Positions 32,996-45,694 of a DNA stretch of 64,000 nucleotides are shown piece after piece; the first letter of the stretch is position 1, and every line of letters starts with the position of its first letter. Location: the NCBI RefSeq assembly GCF_003597395.2, contig NC_133777.1, positions 10,186,886 to 10,250,885 on the forward strand, read 5' to 3'. Both the position numbers and the translations under genes were made by a program. The stretch is from Chelonoidis abingdonii. Its lineage: Eukaryota; Chordata; Testudines; Testudinidae. The notes beneath the pieces were generated by a model. It made no database searches and was not told the DNA's origin. It worked only from the letters and a program-made list of their open reading frames with translations.

Positions 32996-34339
32996 AGAAC
33001 AGCTACAGTATTATAACGTGATAGACCCGTCATAGTGATTTAGTCTTGCCTGTGTAGATGGGACAAAACCATGTTGTAACTGTGTGATGGAACCTTGCTA
33101 CAGCTCTAGTTTTCATGCAGTTGTCTCACAATTGGATAACATGGATATAGTGTGATTCGGGGTCCTCTGTACAGATAATACCAAACCACATGATAAACAT
33201 GGCACCACAAAAGTGGTGGTTTTGCCCTGTAGATGAATCAATAAGGACTGTCTCCAGTACAATACACACACGAGTCCTTCACCATATAGGCTGTTTTGGG
33301 ACAAGTAGGGTCAACAGCAGAATAATTTAGTGATCTGAACTCCAGTTCTTTTTTTTCCCCCTGACTTGCTGGTAAATTATGCCAATGCACATGCTGAGGG
33401 AAATGATCTTTGAGTTTATACCAGTGTTTAGGAGTAGATGAGATGTGGCTTAACGCATAAACCTTTTATCTATGGCAACCTAGGTTCATGTCTGGATTAA
33501 GTCACAGGATGATGAATTTGCCCTTAGGAAGCATTTTGACATCAGAAACAACATCTGCTGTTTCATTGAGTGGAGCTATATCAGTTTATACCCGTTGGGA
33601 ATCTAGCCCTAGGTACTGAACATGCCTGGCAGTAATAGCTCAGGAGAGACCTGAGACTAGAACAGCTAGGGAGTTGCTCGTTAGGAATGGAGTGACAAGA
33701 AGAGCTTATTGGGGCCAGTAGCAGTGCTTTAGAGGTAATTTAAAAGTTTTAGATTAGGAAACTGAAATAAAGGTGGTTAAAACCCAGGACTTGAGGTCTG
33801 GGCTGTGACAAGTAGTAGTTGGAGCAGGTTCCATTGGGAAGGCCTGCTGAGCATATGCTCTCTTTGCAGTTAATTTACAGGTAAATGGTGGGAGGGGGAG
33901 AAGAGGAACAAATGGATGTGCTGCGAGGCTTGAATCCTAATTCTGGGGCTGTGGGCTAAATTCATGGATCCTTCTGAGAAAAAAAATGATTCAGTCAGGG
34001 AGAATTTTTGTGCCACAAGAAATGCAACATGCTTTGCCCTTTCCATCTATTATTTTCAAATGCATTTTCCAGCTCAGGTGGTTCTTATCACTTGTCCCAC
34101 TGCCTGACACCTGGCCTGAGTTGGATTCTCTAAGTTCATTACCCTCAATGTGAGTGATCAAAGGTGTTGTTTCTGGTAAGATGCCTTTTGCCTTTAACTT
34201 TCTCTCTTTCTACAGCTCTTCCCTTCCTTGTATTGTCATATGCTTTCTGCCTTTCCTTTCTTATCCATCTCTATTGACTCTTTCCTTTCAGTATCACCCA
34301 TTAGTAGATTAGAAGAGGCAACTGCAGGTCAGGATTAAT
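32996..34339. other. Unassigned stretch
   Basis: No supported gene or element. A pyrimidine run is at 33348-33361. A weak palindromic-fossil phrase appears around 33570-33610. Confidence 0.5.
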
Positions 34340-34484
34340 GCACTCTGGCCTAACTCTGGGCTTGATTCTCCTCCAAGTTACTTCAGCTCTGATGTAATTC
34401 CATTGACTTCAATTCCTGATTTATACCAACTTCAGTGAGGGGAGAATACAACGCTGTGACAGGGCCAAGACGGTGCCTGTCACA
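34340..34484. repeat. Palindromic ancient repeat and LTR-end-like inverted repeat
   Basis: 34375-34450 reads like a common amniote palindromic fossil ('gattctcctccaagttactt', then 'ccattgacttcaat' at 34400-34413). Immediately after, the 9-bp arms TGTGACAGG (34455-34463) and CCTGTCACA (34476-34484) form a perfect inverted repeat around a 12-nt spacer. These arms look like the two ends of the TGTGACA-class LTRs found elsewhere in the window. Confidence 0.45.
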
Positions 34485-35501
34485 CAGTACACGTTTCCAG
34501 CCAGTGCTATAATTGTCTCCCTGGAATGAGAACTAAAAACAGTTAAGCACGTTCACACTTTGGTGGTTGTTATTATTTATTATTGATTTGAGAAGACACT
34601 ATCCCACTATCAAGCTGTAATTCTCAACTTAATCCCTAGAGACCAGAAAGAAGTCACTGCAGGAGCAGCGGCCTCAACAGGCTCATGTTCTGAAACAGTA
34701 CTCTGTCTAGATGGCTGAGTTCCTTCTACTGGAAACGATGTTTGAACTGCGGGGGAGAGAGAGAGGTGGGGATGAATGATGTTGACACCAGTAGCATGAA
34801 ATTATACAACATCATCCTACAATTACAAATCGTATTCCACGGATCTAAAACTGGATTATCCAGTAACAATGTTCTTTGCCTTCAAGATCTTTGGAGCATG
34901 ATGAGACAGACGCAAGGAAGCTCTAGCAACTTCTTGCAGTTGACAGCAGAAAGCATGGTCCAGTCTCCTACCTTGGCAAATGTATGATATTTGAATTATT
35001 CACCTGTTTTAGTAACATATGTTTACCATGAATTGGAACTGTCGTGCGATTATTTTTCCTTCCCCACATGTTTGAAATACAGGAGCTCGCTGCTAAAACT
35101 CTGCTTCATGTTGGCCAATTTACCGAGCCTGATAAGGGAATCAAATCTCAGCCTTTCAAGCACAATTCTATCTATATGCAAGTTTCCCAACAAGTGAAAA
35201 CCTAGTTTAAGTAGAATTTTTTTACACCTTTTGCAAAGTGCATAGATAGCTGCAGATTTTGTGTTTTATTTCATTTGTTCAGTTCCTGCTCAGGATGGGG
35301 ATTTTGGTGGTGAATTATTTACGATTATAGGAAACAGGAGGAGGAGTGGTGAGAAGAATTTCCATGCAAACCTCATGCAGTTTTCAACAGATTTCACTAA
35401 AAATATTTTTTCTTTTCCCTACAAATTTCATTTACGTTCTGTCACTGGAGGAAACCATTATTGATTTATTTAAAATATTTATGCAGAATTACAGTGGAAA
35501 G

Positions 35502-35503
<2 letters not shown>
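34485..35503. other. Unassigned stretch
   Basis: AT-rich with short chance frames; nothing recognised before the CA microsatellite. Confidence 0.5.

Positions 35504-35542
<39 letters not shown>
35504..35542 (+). repeat. (CA)n microsatellite, 39 bp
   Basis: An uninterrupted dinucleotide run of about 19.5 units. A frame reading through it encodes alternating His-Thr, which is not evidence of a gene. Perfect runs of this length are often polymorphic. Confidence 0.97.
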
Positions 35543-35543
<1 letters not shown>

Positions 35544-36738
35544 TAAGCAGGAGCTGTATATTCAGGAGGTTTATTTCCAAATAAAAAGTTGAAAAGGTTG
35601 GGTCTGCAAACATCAACAGACTCATTCTCTGCTAATTTCAGACACCTGCAGTGGAAATTACTCTCCACTAAAATTGAGCATTTTGTCCAATTCCTGCTGT
35701 AATTAGAGGTGTAACGAATCTATCTTCCACTTGTTAGCAAAATATACCAGTGACACAATACAAGGCAGGTTGAGCATAATATTTAGATAAACTGCAGACA
35801 CTTAAAGGCTTAATGTACATGACTGTAGCACCAGCACTGACCGGTAATAAGGTAGCGATAACACATATGCACATAGCTTGTTGTTTTTATACCGCATCTC
35901 TTCAGAAACGCGTCTAGCTTGAGCTCTTCAATCCCTTTGGGGAATTTTCTGCCTTTTAGGATACATCTGTATGGCAGTCGGGTGTCTGATTGTAGCATAT
36001 GTGGACATATCCAAGCTCAGGTACTTGGATAGCAGTGAAGATGTAGCAGCATGGGATTTAGTGCAGGATGTACAAGCCTCCCTTGGACTCTGGTACTTAC
36101 TCAGGTGGCTAGCTCGCACTGAAAGCCATACTGCCATGGCTTCATAGCTAACTTGAGTGTGTTTACATGTGCTGCAATTACAAGCTCCATTTATGATAGA
36201 GACATACCCTTATTTGTTTTTCAACAGAGCTTGGCTTACAATTTGTGAGACCCCAAGCTGTCCCTGGTGCTCCTTGCTGTCTTTGCAGGGGACCTTGCGA
36301 TTATCTGGCTTGGCAGGGGACCTTGCAACCCCTGGATGCTAATGTTGGAGAAGGGATAGCGTGAATCAGTGCAAAACCTCCAGAGGGTGAATGTGGTGAA
36401 ATGGGGAAAAGCCAAAGTGTCAACAAATGCTCTGCTGAGTTCCCTCTGTCTAAGGCCAACCCTGTCGTCTGGCTGTGGTTCTGGACCAGTTCATTCTTTC
36501 CTTATCCCTGTGGTCTCATCAATTAGTGCAGCCTGCAGCATGGTTTGACTCACATATGCCAGCTCCGTCTTCGTGGCAAAGATCAACAGCTAGCAAAAGA
36601 AGGGAATTAAGTCTTCATTAGCTTACATCCTTGCATCTCTAGTTCTGTTAGTGTGGCAGGGTCCTTGTGCTTAAAGACTTTGTAGGAGAGATCCTGTGTT
36701 GGAGACCACACTGCAGTCCCATCCTCTGTAAAGGAACA
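35543..36738. other. Unassigned stretch
   Basis: No recognisable gene or repeat before the LTR target site. The short near-duplicate 'cagggga ccttgcga/aacc' phrases at about 36287-36331 are a small local duplication. Confidence 0.5.
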
Positions 36739-37380
36739 TGTAGCGAAGTCGAGTCTTGGTGGCGCAGCGCCTCCTGCTGGTCTTCTGGGAATTAGCTCTT
36801 TTCCAGCATATGGAGCACCTTCTGCAGGCCGGTGTCTCACCTGCCACTGTCCCTGTGTCCCTCCCAGACCCCGGTGCCCTTTACCTCGGGGTTCTGCCAC
36901 TGCAGTACCCCCACTCTGGGTCCCCCCTCCCAGGGGAACTCCCTCCCTCTACACCCACCTTGCCTCAGTGGCTATTGCCAGTCATCATCTAGCCTCCTCT
37001 CACTGGAGCAAACTGCAGTCTGTAAAAGGTCACTCATCACTCGCAAGGGGGTCGGACCAACTGCCTCTGCCTAAGCCACGGCTGCAGCCTCTGCAACCCC
37101 AGAACCTTTGTAGACCTTCAACAAGGCCTGCAGCCTGGGGGCGTTTACCAGACTGGAGCTCCCCTTGCCCTTTCCCCCAGCACTGCTCTGCTTCAGGTAC
37201 GTTGCTCCTCCCACTCCAGGGCTGGAGTGAGACTCCTCTGACTCCTGGCCCTCCAGCCCTCTTATCAGGGCCAGCTGGGCCCTGACTGGGCTGGCCCCAG
37301 CTGTGGCTGCTTCCCCAGTCTGGCTAGCTTGGCTGCTTTTAAGCCCTGTTCTCCAGGAGTGGGGCAGTCGCCCCACTACA
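36739..37380 (-). mobile_element. Solo LTR (642 bp)
   Basis: The ends are TGTAG (36739) and CTACA (37380). The flanks are gaaca (36734-36738) and gaacc (37381-37385), a 5-bp duplication with one difference. On the minus strand the TATA-like 'cttaaaagc' at about 37334-37345 lies near the upstream end, so the LTR points to lower coordinates. GC-rich U3/R sequence creates a 138-codon minus frame with no known domain. No second LTR or internal genes are nearby, so it is a solo LTR; the superfamily is not determined. Confidence 0.75.
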
Positions 37381-38458
37381 GAACCTAAGATATGTGGCTT
37401 AAATTCTTCCCTATTATGGCTGGTTTTTGCTGTGATAATGGCAAAGTACTGCCCTAAACCCAGAAAAGCTGTCCCTGAGATTATCACTCCAGTGCAAGGT
37501 AGATCCTCTAGTGGTAGAAAGCTAGCAGTGTCCCCTATATCCCTTGTTGCCTGTGTAGGGGATGGAGTAATCTTAGGGCTGTTCTGATTTATGATGGGAG
37601 ACTCTTCTGGTGCTCAGCTGGATCAGTATAAAGAGAATGTGAATGTGGCTTAAAATCACCTTTGCATCCCCTGCTCTATGCATTCCTCAGCCACACATGA
37701 GGACCTGGCCTATGTGGCTCCCATTTGGAATATCAGTATGGAAGGGCATAAAACATTAATCAGTGATGAGTTAACAGGCATCCTTAAGCAAATAAAAGAG
37801 CTTGGACCATATCTCATTAGGTGTTCACAGAATTAGTTTAGTTTGGTTTTGCATCTCTTTCAAATGCCGCACAAAGTAAGATCATCTGTCTCCTTCCAAG
37901 CAAAATGAAACCTCTTATAATTGTCATTTTCTTCTCCACAGAAGAACTTCACAACAAGAAGAAGAGGGTCACTAGATCTGGAATTAAATGCATGGAATTT
38001 AGAATGTTCTTCCTACTTCACTATATATGGAGTTCCATTCTATCGGAAGTCACTACCATGCGTGGGAATGCAAATGCTTAAGCATGCAGTGTTACTGTGT
38101 TTGTGTCAGTGATATAAGCCTAATGCTAACCATAGAAATGTGTGTTCCTAAAATACCACAACTGTTGTATTAAATTACATGGAATAAATGAGCCAAAGGT
38201 GTTAACATAACCCAGACACTGTCCACCATTAAACAATGTTAAGCAAGGTTCAGGCTTTAGTATACAGAGACCTCAAGCTGCTTAGTCCCGTGACAAACAC
38301 ATCATTAAAAACCCCTTTAACCTTTTATTAAAGATGAAGAAAAGAAGTAAAAACAGCTAAAAATTTTGAAATTTAAGTATTATATACAACTTTCATTTGA
38401 ACAACAACCCTTTCTCATTAGCTGCAGAGAAAGGAAAAGCCTCTTGTTTGACAGTTTC
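37381..38458. other. Unassigned stretch
   Basis: AT-rich sequence with no recognisable gene or repeat. Confidence 0.5.
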
Positions 38459-38461
38459 TTA

Positions 38462-38734
38462 GGGTATGTTTACACTACCCGCCTGATCAGCGGGCAGCAA
38501 ACAATCCAGCAGGGGTCGATTTATCGCGTCTAGTCTAGATGCAATAAATGGATCCCCGAGAGCTCTCCCAACGACTCCTGTACTCCACCACTGTGAGAGG
38601 CGCAGGCGGAGTCAACAGGGAACCGGCAGCAGTCAACTCACCACGGCGAAGACGCCACGGTAAGACGATCTAGGTATGTCAACTTCTGAAGTTGCGTAAC
38701 TTAGATCGATCCCCCCTGCAGTGTAGAACAGGCC
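38462..38734. mobile_element. Roughly 272-bp MITE, copy 2
   Basis: Left end 'gggtatgtttacactac' and right complement 'ggcctgttctacactgc' are degenerate inverted termini sharing the 'tctacact'-type core with copy 1. The flanks are tta at 38459-38461 and 38735-38737, a perfect 3-bp duplication. The 273-bp length almost equals copy 1. CpG content inside ('cgatttatcgcgtctag') is high for the region. Non-coding. Confidence 0.75.
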
Positions 38735-38737
38735 TTA

Positions 38738-41390
38738 GATTGTATCAGAGACGATGATAACTGTCTTTTTTGGGAAAAGAGAAGAAGTTAGTTGAGATGG
38801 GCTGGAGCTGTTGTTGTTAAAATCAGATCCCATTTCATCCCAGCTGGTGTTTGGGATTCAGTTGGAACTGGAAGAGGTAATGATGTTATCTGGGTTCCTC
38901 TCTCTGGATGGATCTGCTCAAGACATCCCTTAAGACCAAGATGACAAAGGCCTGGGATCCCAACAGGTGGTGGGGGTGGCAGCCACGATACTGAAGCTTG
39001 CTTCAATAGCTTCCATCTGTTCTTATGCTCTCCCCCCGCCCCCCAGATCTCTTTCTTTAAGGGCCTAAAAAGAGAATGAGGGATAGAATAGGCCATCTCT
39101 TTATTATTTTGTCCACCAATAAGGCCTTGTTTCTTACACATCAATTTTGGTTCACTGATTTCTGGACCTCACACAGTCCTTGAGTTACGTTAGTAGGTCT
39201 TTTTCTTTAAATTAATTCAGTTTTACTGTCACCTTTTCATACCTTTTCTCATCAACATTTGTTCTTATAGACTAGTGTGACATCTTATGAACTTTAACAT
39301 ACTTTTTTAAGTTGAGCTCATGATTAGAATAAATTTGTAGGCTCAGTTATCACAACAGTAATATCAGTAATAGATATTACTGAAGTGTTGCAACTCCATA
39401 AAACAGATATAATTGTTCTGTCACTGTTAACGCTAGCCAAAAAAAAAGCAATTCTGATGGCATGTACTAACTCGACAGGACCCAAAGACTGAATGGCTCA
39501 ACCTAACCTTGATAATGAAGCAAGTCTCAGCAAGAGCAACATAGAACTCAGAGCTGTTTGAAAGGAAATGGGAAACAACTATTAATTATTTCAAAATAAA
39601 TAACAGGCTTAAAATTACTATATGGTTTTGTATTCATTTGCTATTATTGTGTAGGTATAGGGCCACTTTTGCTTACATTTAGATATGTTATTGGAAACAA
39701 AGGGAAAGTATTATGTACATGTGTATTTTGTAATATTGAAATAAATATAGTTTGGGGGGAACCTCTTGCCATCAAATTCCACGTAGTGGGATATGTTGTT
39801 GGTGATAAAAATCCATTTAATCCCACCCAAACATCTCTATTTTCTGAATCTTCCATTGAACCTGTTTACTGAAGAGTAACCAGGTACCCAAATGATAGTA
39901 AACTGGCACTGATCCAATGGTGTCTTGATTTGCGGAGTATATGCAAATTCCAGACTACTACCTCCTTAGTATTTCAGTGTTTGGTTACTAAGTATGTAAC
40001 CAAATGTAAGTCATTTACTTAACCTGTGGCTCTTTCCCCACATTTGTAATACCTGCTTTTGTAAAGGGTTATAAAGTAGTTTGTGATATGCAGTATGATA
40101 GATGTTACATAAAATAAATTGGATCTGTTTGTCTTATTTCTTTATAGTGCTTTTCAATACTCAGTCATTTTAAAGAACCCTGTTTGTTTGACAGCTAAGT
40201 GCATTAGTGTATGCTACTGTGATATTTCTTTTGTAATATAATTATTATTTTCTCATGTAGTTTCTGTGAATTATATCACAGTTGTTAATGTTATTCCATG
40301 GCTCCAGTATGTATGTACGCATATATTTTCATTATGCCTTTTAAGGCACAAACCTACCTTGAAAACATTGCTAAGTAGATTATATCAGCTACATTGATCC
40401 TGCCTTGTGCAGATATCTGAATAAATAAAAGAAATAACTCAGATTAATTTAGCAGGGCTGAGCATGTCACTGCCTCTCAGCACAAATGCATATGAAGTTG
40501 CAGTCATTTGGCAGTCAGACTGTAACTAAACAAAGGCAACTTGAGTATCAAAGTTTTCAGCAGCTTGTAACCGCTCTAATTATAATGTAATTCTTCTGTG
40601 GCTTTAACCTCATTATCATACTCAAAATGCTTGTTTATCAAACAGTTTTAAGGAGCCACTGAGGAACTATTCCCCTACAGACCTTCAGAATTACTAATGA
40701 CATGCCATGTGTTTGGATAAATCCTTTATAAAAATGCAAGAAAATCCCAAAACAATGTGGCTGGTCTCCTTCCAGGTTTTATTTGCTATGCGAGTGTCGT
40801 AAATATGTTCTTGACTCTAAGGCCATTAGGTGGCGCTTTAGAGCTGTTGGTTTGGCAGGTGTGACCTGCCATGAAATAACTTGTGGAACCAAGATGATAA
40901 TTGATGAATCATCTACCTTTTAATTTACATGGAACAAAGTAGGGATACTTTTTTAATGAAACAAAGTAATGTTTAAATGTGAGGCCTTCCCAAATATTTT
41001 GTAGTATGCGAAGCAATGACTGTAACTTTCTTCCAGCTCTTATGGCATGATCAAAATGATGTCTCTAGTAATTCTAACTGCTGTCTGTCTGACTCTTTAT
41101 TTGTATGGGCCCCATCACCATAATATCTGAGCACCTAGCATGGTGGAGGTTTTTTGTGAGAAGGGTGTGTGTTGTTATAAACTATATTTGTTTAATCTAA
41201 TCATATTATCTAATTAGAAAGTTTAATTATGAGCAACTGTGTCACAGAACTCAAAAAAACGTATACAAATGCATTGGTGGGATTAAGTAGGGTTACATAA
41301 AATGGTGTTTGCTTCTGGAGCTTGGGAATGAGTGGGGTATTGTGTCTCATGTGAGTGCAGAAACTGAGAGGAAGCTAAGTTTAAAAAAAA
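38738..41390. other. Unassigned AT-rich stretch
   Basis: 2.6 kb without a bounded element. Around 41100-41155 the phrase 'gccccatcaccataatatct' and 'tgagcacctagcatggtgg' resembles an ancient SINE head. Otherwise it appears single-copy. Confidence 0.5.
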
Positions 41391-41900
41391 AGTTTTGCAT
41401 TTAGTTCTGAATGTGGTGAGTTCCATGGTCATTCTCATTTCTGGTGGCAATGAGTTCCAGAGTGTAGATCTAGCTTCTGTGAAAAGTCTGCCTCCTGTTC
41501 TTACAAGCTTTCATATGTTCAGTGACAGTTTCATTGTTCCAGTGGACTGTAGCTGTTATGAGAGGTCATAATTACAGAGGAAAAGGTTTCTCAGATAGCT
41601 AAGGCAAAACCCATGGAGAACTTTGAATATTAGGACAGAGATCTTAACTTGCACTCTGCAGTAAATAGAGAGACAGCACAGAGAGTAGAGTACTGGGGAG
41701 ATGTGTTAATTGTGACTTATGTTGCCGAATAGGTGAGCTGCTATGGTTTGTACTAGTTGGACTTTACTCAGGGTGGGTGTCTTCATTCCTATATAGAACA
41801 AGTTGCAGACATGAGACTTTCAGAATAGAAATGTGTGGAACACTGTGGCCAGTTGGATGGGGCTCAGTTTTCTAGCCAATCACAGATGGAAGTGGGTTTG
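41391..41900. mobile_element. Probable ancient LINE fragment
   Basis: Phrases such as 'gcaatgagttccagagtgta', 'cccatggagaactttgaata' and 'gtgagctgctatggtttg' resemble the non-coding reverse complement of old CR1/L2/L3-type LINEs widespread in amniotes. No RT motif is readable. Limits and family are uncertain. Confidence 0.35.
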
Positions 41901-43246
41901 TTTTGTTGCAGTGGCTATTGGGACACCCATTAGTATTGAGAAGCCCGAAGCAAATCCCAAGGTTGTGAAATTATTTAAGAGTCTGAGGGAAGGTGCCATC
42001 AATAGTGGGGTGTATCAAAGAGGAGGCAAGTTCCATCAGCTTGTTTTTTCTTCATATCAGCATCCTCCCAGTTTTGCCCATGTTCTGCTATTTTTTTCTG
42101 TGTGTCTGTAGTATAACTAGCACAATGGGTGCCCGACTCAGATGAGAGATGTAATACAAATGATATAAAAATACAGAACTCAATTTTACCTTGTTTGCAT
42201 GACTGTGAGTCTGAGCTTCATTTGCAGCTGTAGAGGGAAACCTGCATTAACACTGCTCCTGCACCCGCCTAGAGCTCTTCTCTTGAGTTGTTGCACCAAC
42301 TGAAATTCCTTGTGGATATGAATATACACCTGCATTCCTACTTATCTGAGGTCTGATATGGAAATTAGATGCTCTGCTTGTGTGGACATCAGAATATTTA
42401 TTGATATTTAAAATTTCATGTTCTTTGAATGGATGTTTGTGCATGAGGACAAATGATGAGTGTTGCAGGTACTTATATTAGGTGTAGTGGAAGATATAGC
42501 ATGAATGCTGCATTCTCTCTTAGAATTCTCTTGGAAATGAGAATCAGAGTCTCCAGAGAAATCTTGGTGGGGAATGGAAATAAATTATAAACATATAAAT
42601 AACTTTGCACTGCTCTTCACTGGTAAAGGCTGGTTTTTAATTTATGATCAGGTTACAGCTTCTAATTTAAAGCTCTTAAAACATTTAGAAGGAATTGTTT
42701 GAAATATTAAAATACTTTATAAAAATCAATCTGGAAAGTGATAGTTTTCCTAATTCCCATTTATAGTCTCTGTAATGCTTCTGCTCTCAGTGGAACCACA
42801 TGGTGTCTGACTTCTCAGCCTTATCCACCTGCTGTGTGAACAACATGGAGAAGGGGCTACAGGCTTAACTAAAGGAAGGCTCAATAAGCACAAAAGAGCT
42901 ATCATTGGATTTCAAAAGTTTCCATCTTGCTGGCTCCCTCTCCTCTTTCCTTACTGCTGTGAGCCTCTGCAACAGAGTAATGCACAAGAGGTGAAAACAT
43001 TATCTAAACTCAGGGAGGAAATTACCTGATCTCACAGAACTATATCACATACACTATTACTGCAGGATTTAGATTGTTTAGGATTAACCCAGGGCTGAAA
43101 TTACTTAGGTCCTGCAGGTTAGTACCTTGGTGTGTTGACAGAATGGCTTGAGAGACTAAGGTTAGAACAGCAGGGGGACTACAAAGGTAAGATCTGAAGG
43201 CTACTGACAGAGCTGAGGGGAAGAGGAAGCAAGACTGGGTCTGAAG
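41901..43246. other. Unassigned stretch
   Basis: No supported feature. Short frames only. Confidence 0.5.
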
Positions 43247-43905
43247 CAGGCCTGTACAACTCATAAAGTGGCGAGGGCCACATTACGCTAAAGAAAACAG
43301 CTGAGGGCCGAAACCCCCTGGCCCCGCGGAAACATCCCCCCCCCCCCCAGCACCCCGAGCCCACGGAAAAAGCCCGCCCAGCACTGCCCAGCCTGCAGAA
43401 ACAAACCTCTTCCCAGCATTGCCCACCAAAACAGTTGTGGGCCAAAAAGGAAGGTTGGGGGTGGGAGGTGATACTTTATTTTAAATCAACCAGGGGCTCT
43501 CAGCTGAAGAGTGGCTGGGAGTGTCAGGGGCAAATTAAAGGGTCCGGGGCTCTGGTGGCTGGGGAACGAGCTTTGCGGGGCTGGGGCAGGGATTTAAGGG
43601 CTCGGAGCTCCTGCCGCTGAGGGACCTGAACCCTTTAATTCCAGCCCCAGCCAGCTGCGGAGCCGAGGTGAGATTTAAAGGCTCTGGGCTGCCCAGTGGC
43701 GGCAGCCCAGAGCCCTTTAAATCTCAGCCGCAGCCGGGATTCAAAGGTCTCTGAGCTGCCCGCAGCGGCAGGGAGCCCAGAGCCCTTTAAATCTCAGCCA
43801 CGGCCAGGATTCAAAGGGCTCTGGGCTGTCCACAGCGGCAGGGAGCCCAGAGCCCTTTAAATCTCAGCCATGGCTGGGATACAAAGGGCTCTGGGCTGTC
43901 TATGA
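43247..43905 (+). mobile_element. hAT-like element with internal tandem repeats
   Basis: It begins 'caggcctgtacaactcataa' followed by 'gtggcgagggccacattacg', which matches my memory of a common turtle hAT 5' end. A C-run is at 43330-43343. The 3' half is a tandem repeat (separate entry). The matching right terminus is not found before the sequence returns to AT-rich DNA near 43905, so the right end is deleted and no target duplication can be read. Frames within it are composition artefacts. Confidence 0.55.
43679..43900 (+). repeat. 70-bp tandem repeat with hairpin in each unit
   Basis: Units start near 43679, 43746 and 43816, with a partial fourth from 43886; lengths are about 67, 70 and 70 bp. 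Each unit runs 'gggctctgggctg...cagcggcagggagcccagagccc' then 'tttaaatctcagcc' and '(g)ggattcaaa'. The 'gggctctgggct' and 'agcccagagccc' arms are perfect reverse complements in units 1 and 3, so each unit can fold back. Confidence 0.85.
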
Positions 43906-44079
43906 TGACAACTGGAGGGATGTTTTCCTGAAGTATTGTCAGGCATCCTCTCACACTTTGTGTAAAAGCTTCTGTAACCTTCCCCATCTTAGCTTTGAAT
44001 CTTTCCCTCTGGGCCTAACTCTCTCTTTACAAGTGGCCAGCAGCAAAGCCTAATTAGACATGGGCTCAGCAGTCCACAT
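43906..44079. other. Unassigned spacer
   Basis: Single-copy-looking sequence between the hAT-like element and the LTR-like region. Confidence 0.4.
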
Positions 44080-44545
44080 GTGACAGAAGTGCCACATGCT
44101 CTAGCGGTAGAAGAGCAGCTTTCTAGGAAGTAAAGGAAGTACTGACTAGTGGTACAAGGGGAGCACTGTGGAGAATAGGCACCACGGGAAGTACTGCCTG
44201 CAAGACCCAGAATGACATTATCCTGCCGCCCTCTGATTGGCCCATTGCCCCTACTTAACCCCAGGGGTTGCCCCCGGAAGTTGTCTGGGCAATCATACAG
44301 ACCTTGACCTATTACTATGCTGGACTTTGCCTCATCTCCTGATTTCTGGTCTCTGACACCAGCCTGACTTCAACCCCAATTCCTGCCTCTTGATTCAAAC
44401 CTGATACTGTCTCTGGTCTCTGACCCTGTCTCTTGTTTACAGAACCAGGTCTTACAATTCCTCTAACTCTGGTCCAGTGACTTCTGTCCCTGGTAGGCAG
44501 ACCTCCACCCAGCTGTGACTGCTAGGTAAGACCGCCTATGCCCCA
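44080..44545 (+). mobile_element. LTR-like region (probable solo LTR)
   Basis: It begins near 'tgtgacagaagtgccacatg'. CCAAT-type sites ('ctgattggcccattg') precede a TATA-like 'ctacttaacccc' at about 44249-44260. It is followed by repeated 'ctggtctctgac'-type CT-rich sequence, as in U5/R regions of turtle LTRs. A clean TG...CA right end and target duplication were not found, so the boundaries are approximate. Confidence 0.4.
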
Positions 44546-45694
44546 GTACCTTTCACTGAGTCTTCTCAGTGTTTGATCTTTCCCTGAATACACACAAATG
44601 CAGCCCTTCCTTTTCCTCCCATTCTTCTATGCCCTCCTGTTAGAATACTGCACGTGCTCTTCTCAGAGGTATTAAAGTTCCTTGAGCATCACTCATTAAA
44701 GAATAGTATATAAAGAAAATGATTAAAGATATCAAAGCAAACCTGCATGTGGTAAGGACAGGGAATTCAGAGAGAGGATACGTATTTTTTGTTGGAAGGT
44801 GATTTCCTTTTTTGGTTCTGCCTTTGGTGCATATTAGTCCTTTTTAGGTTTTTATTCAGAATTTGATGTGAGGACTATAAAGATGAAATATGCAAAAACG
44901 ACCAGTCCGGGTCCATGAATAGTGACTGAAAAGGCCTTCAGTGTGGTTTCATGGGGTGGACTAGTCACTGCTTTTTCTGTAAGGGCTGGAGGTGAGGAAG
45001 GGAAGGATGATGACTGAGACAAAGAAAAAGATGGTGTTCACTGGCTTAGCACTTCTGACATGCTGCTTGAGGGGTGATAACAACTTCTGGTGTGGAATTA
45101 ACAGTGTGTGTCTGTATATAGGACAAGTGCTAAAGAAATTCTGATCTTATATAGCTACAGCCTGGCCTCTGGTTTTCATTGATTCTTGTGGAGTTAGTGG
45201 TTTGCTGGAATTTTCTCGTAGGCTGGTGGTTATGTATGAGGGATACAGTATATTTTGCCTCCGCCAGTTACAATCCAGAGCTGCTGGAGATAGGGCTTTG
45301 TATTAAGGTCTGATGCAGAGGAGTGCTGGCAACAGACCGGTCTTTATTTCCTGGCCCAAGTCACCTGATGTGGACCAGGAGTAAAAGTTTAATGCCCCAT
45401 GTCACATGGCCAGGTCACTATCCACTGACTCCAGTGGCTATTGTTACAGGCTTAACAGTACTTACTTATTTTTAAGCACTCCTCATCTAGCTGCAGCAAA
45501 TAAAAAAGTACTGCTTATAAGGAGATCTAAGTAGGCATTTTTATTGTGTATCCTGAGCATCATTCTCATGAGTTAGTTTAGAGACAGCTATATTTCCCAG
45601 TGAGGAAACAGCAGCCTCCTCCTCTTCTCACCTCGGCTAATACTGTGTTCTTATTGGGAGCAGACCCAGAGTTTAGCCATCCAGGAAAGGGAAT
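44546..45694. other. Unassigned stretch
   Basis: No gene or bounded repeat. A weak palindromic phrase ('tccactgactccagtggct') is at 45421-45439. Confidence 0.5.

Noticed and set aside
35346..35546. Frame ending in a His-Thr repeat
   Set aside because: It is produced by reading through the CA microsatellite.
37071..37487. 138-codon minus-strand frame
   Set aside because: It lies mostly inside the solo LTR at 36739-37380 and has no viral or host domain.
43679..43900. CRISPR-like array
   Set aside because: Units are contiguous tandem repeats with no distinct spacers, in a vertebrate transposon.
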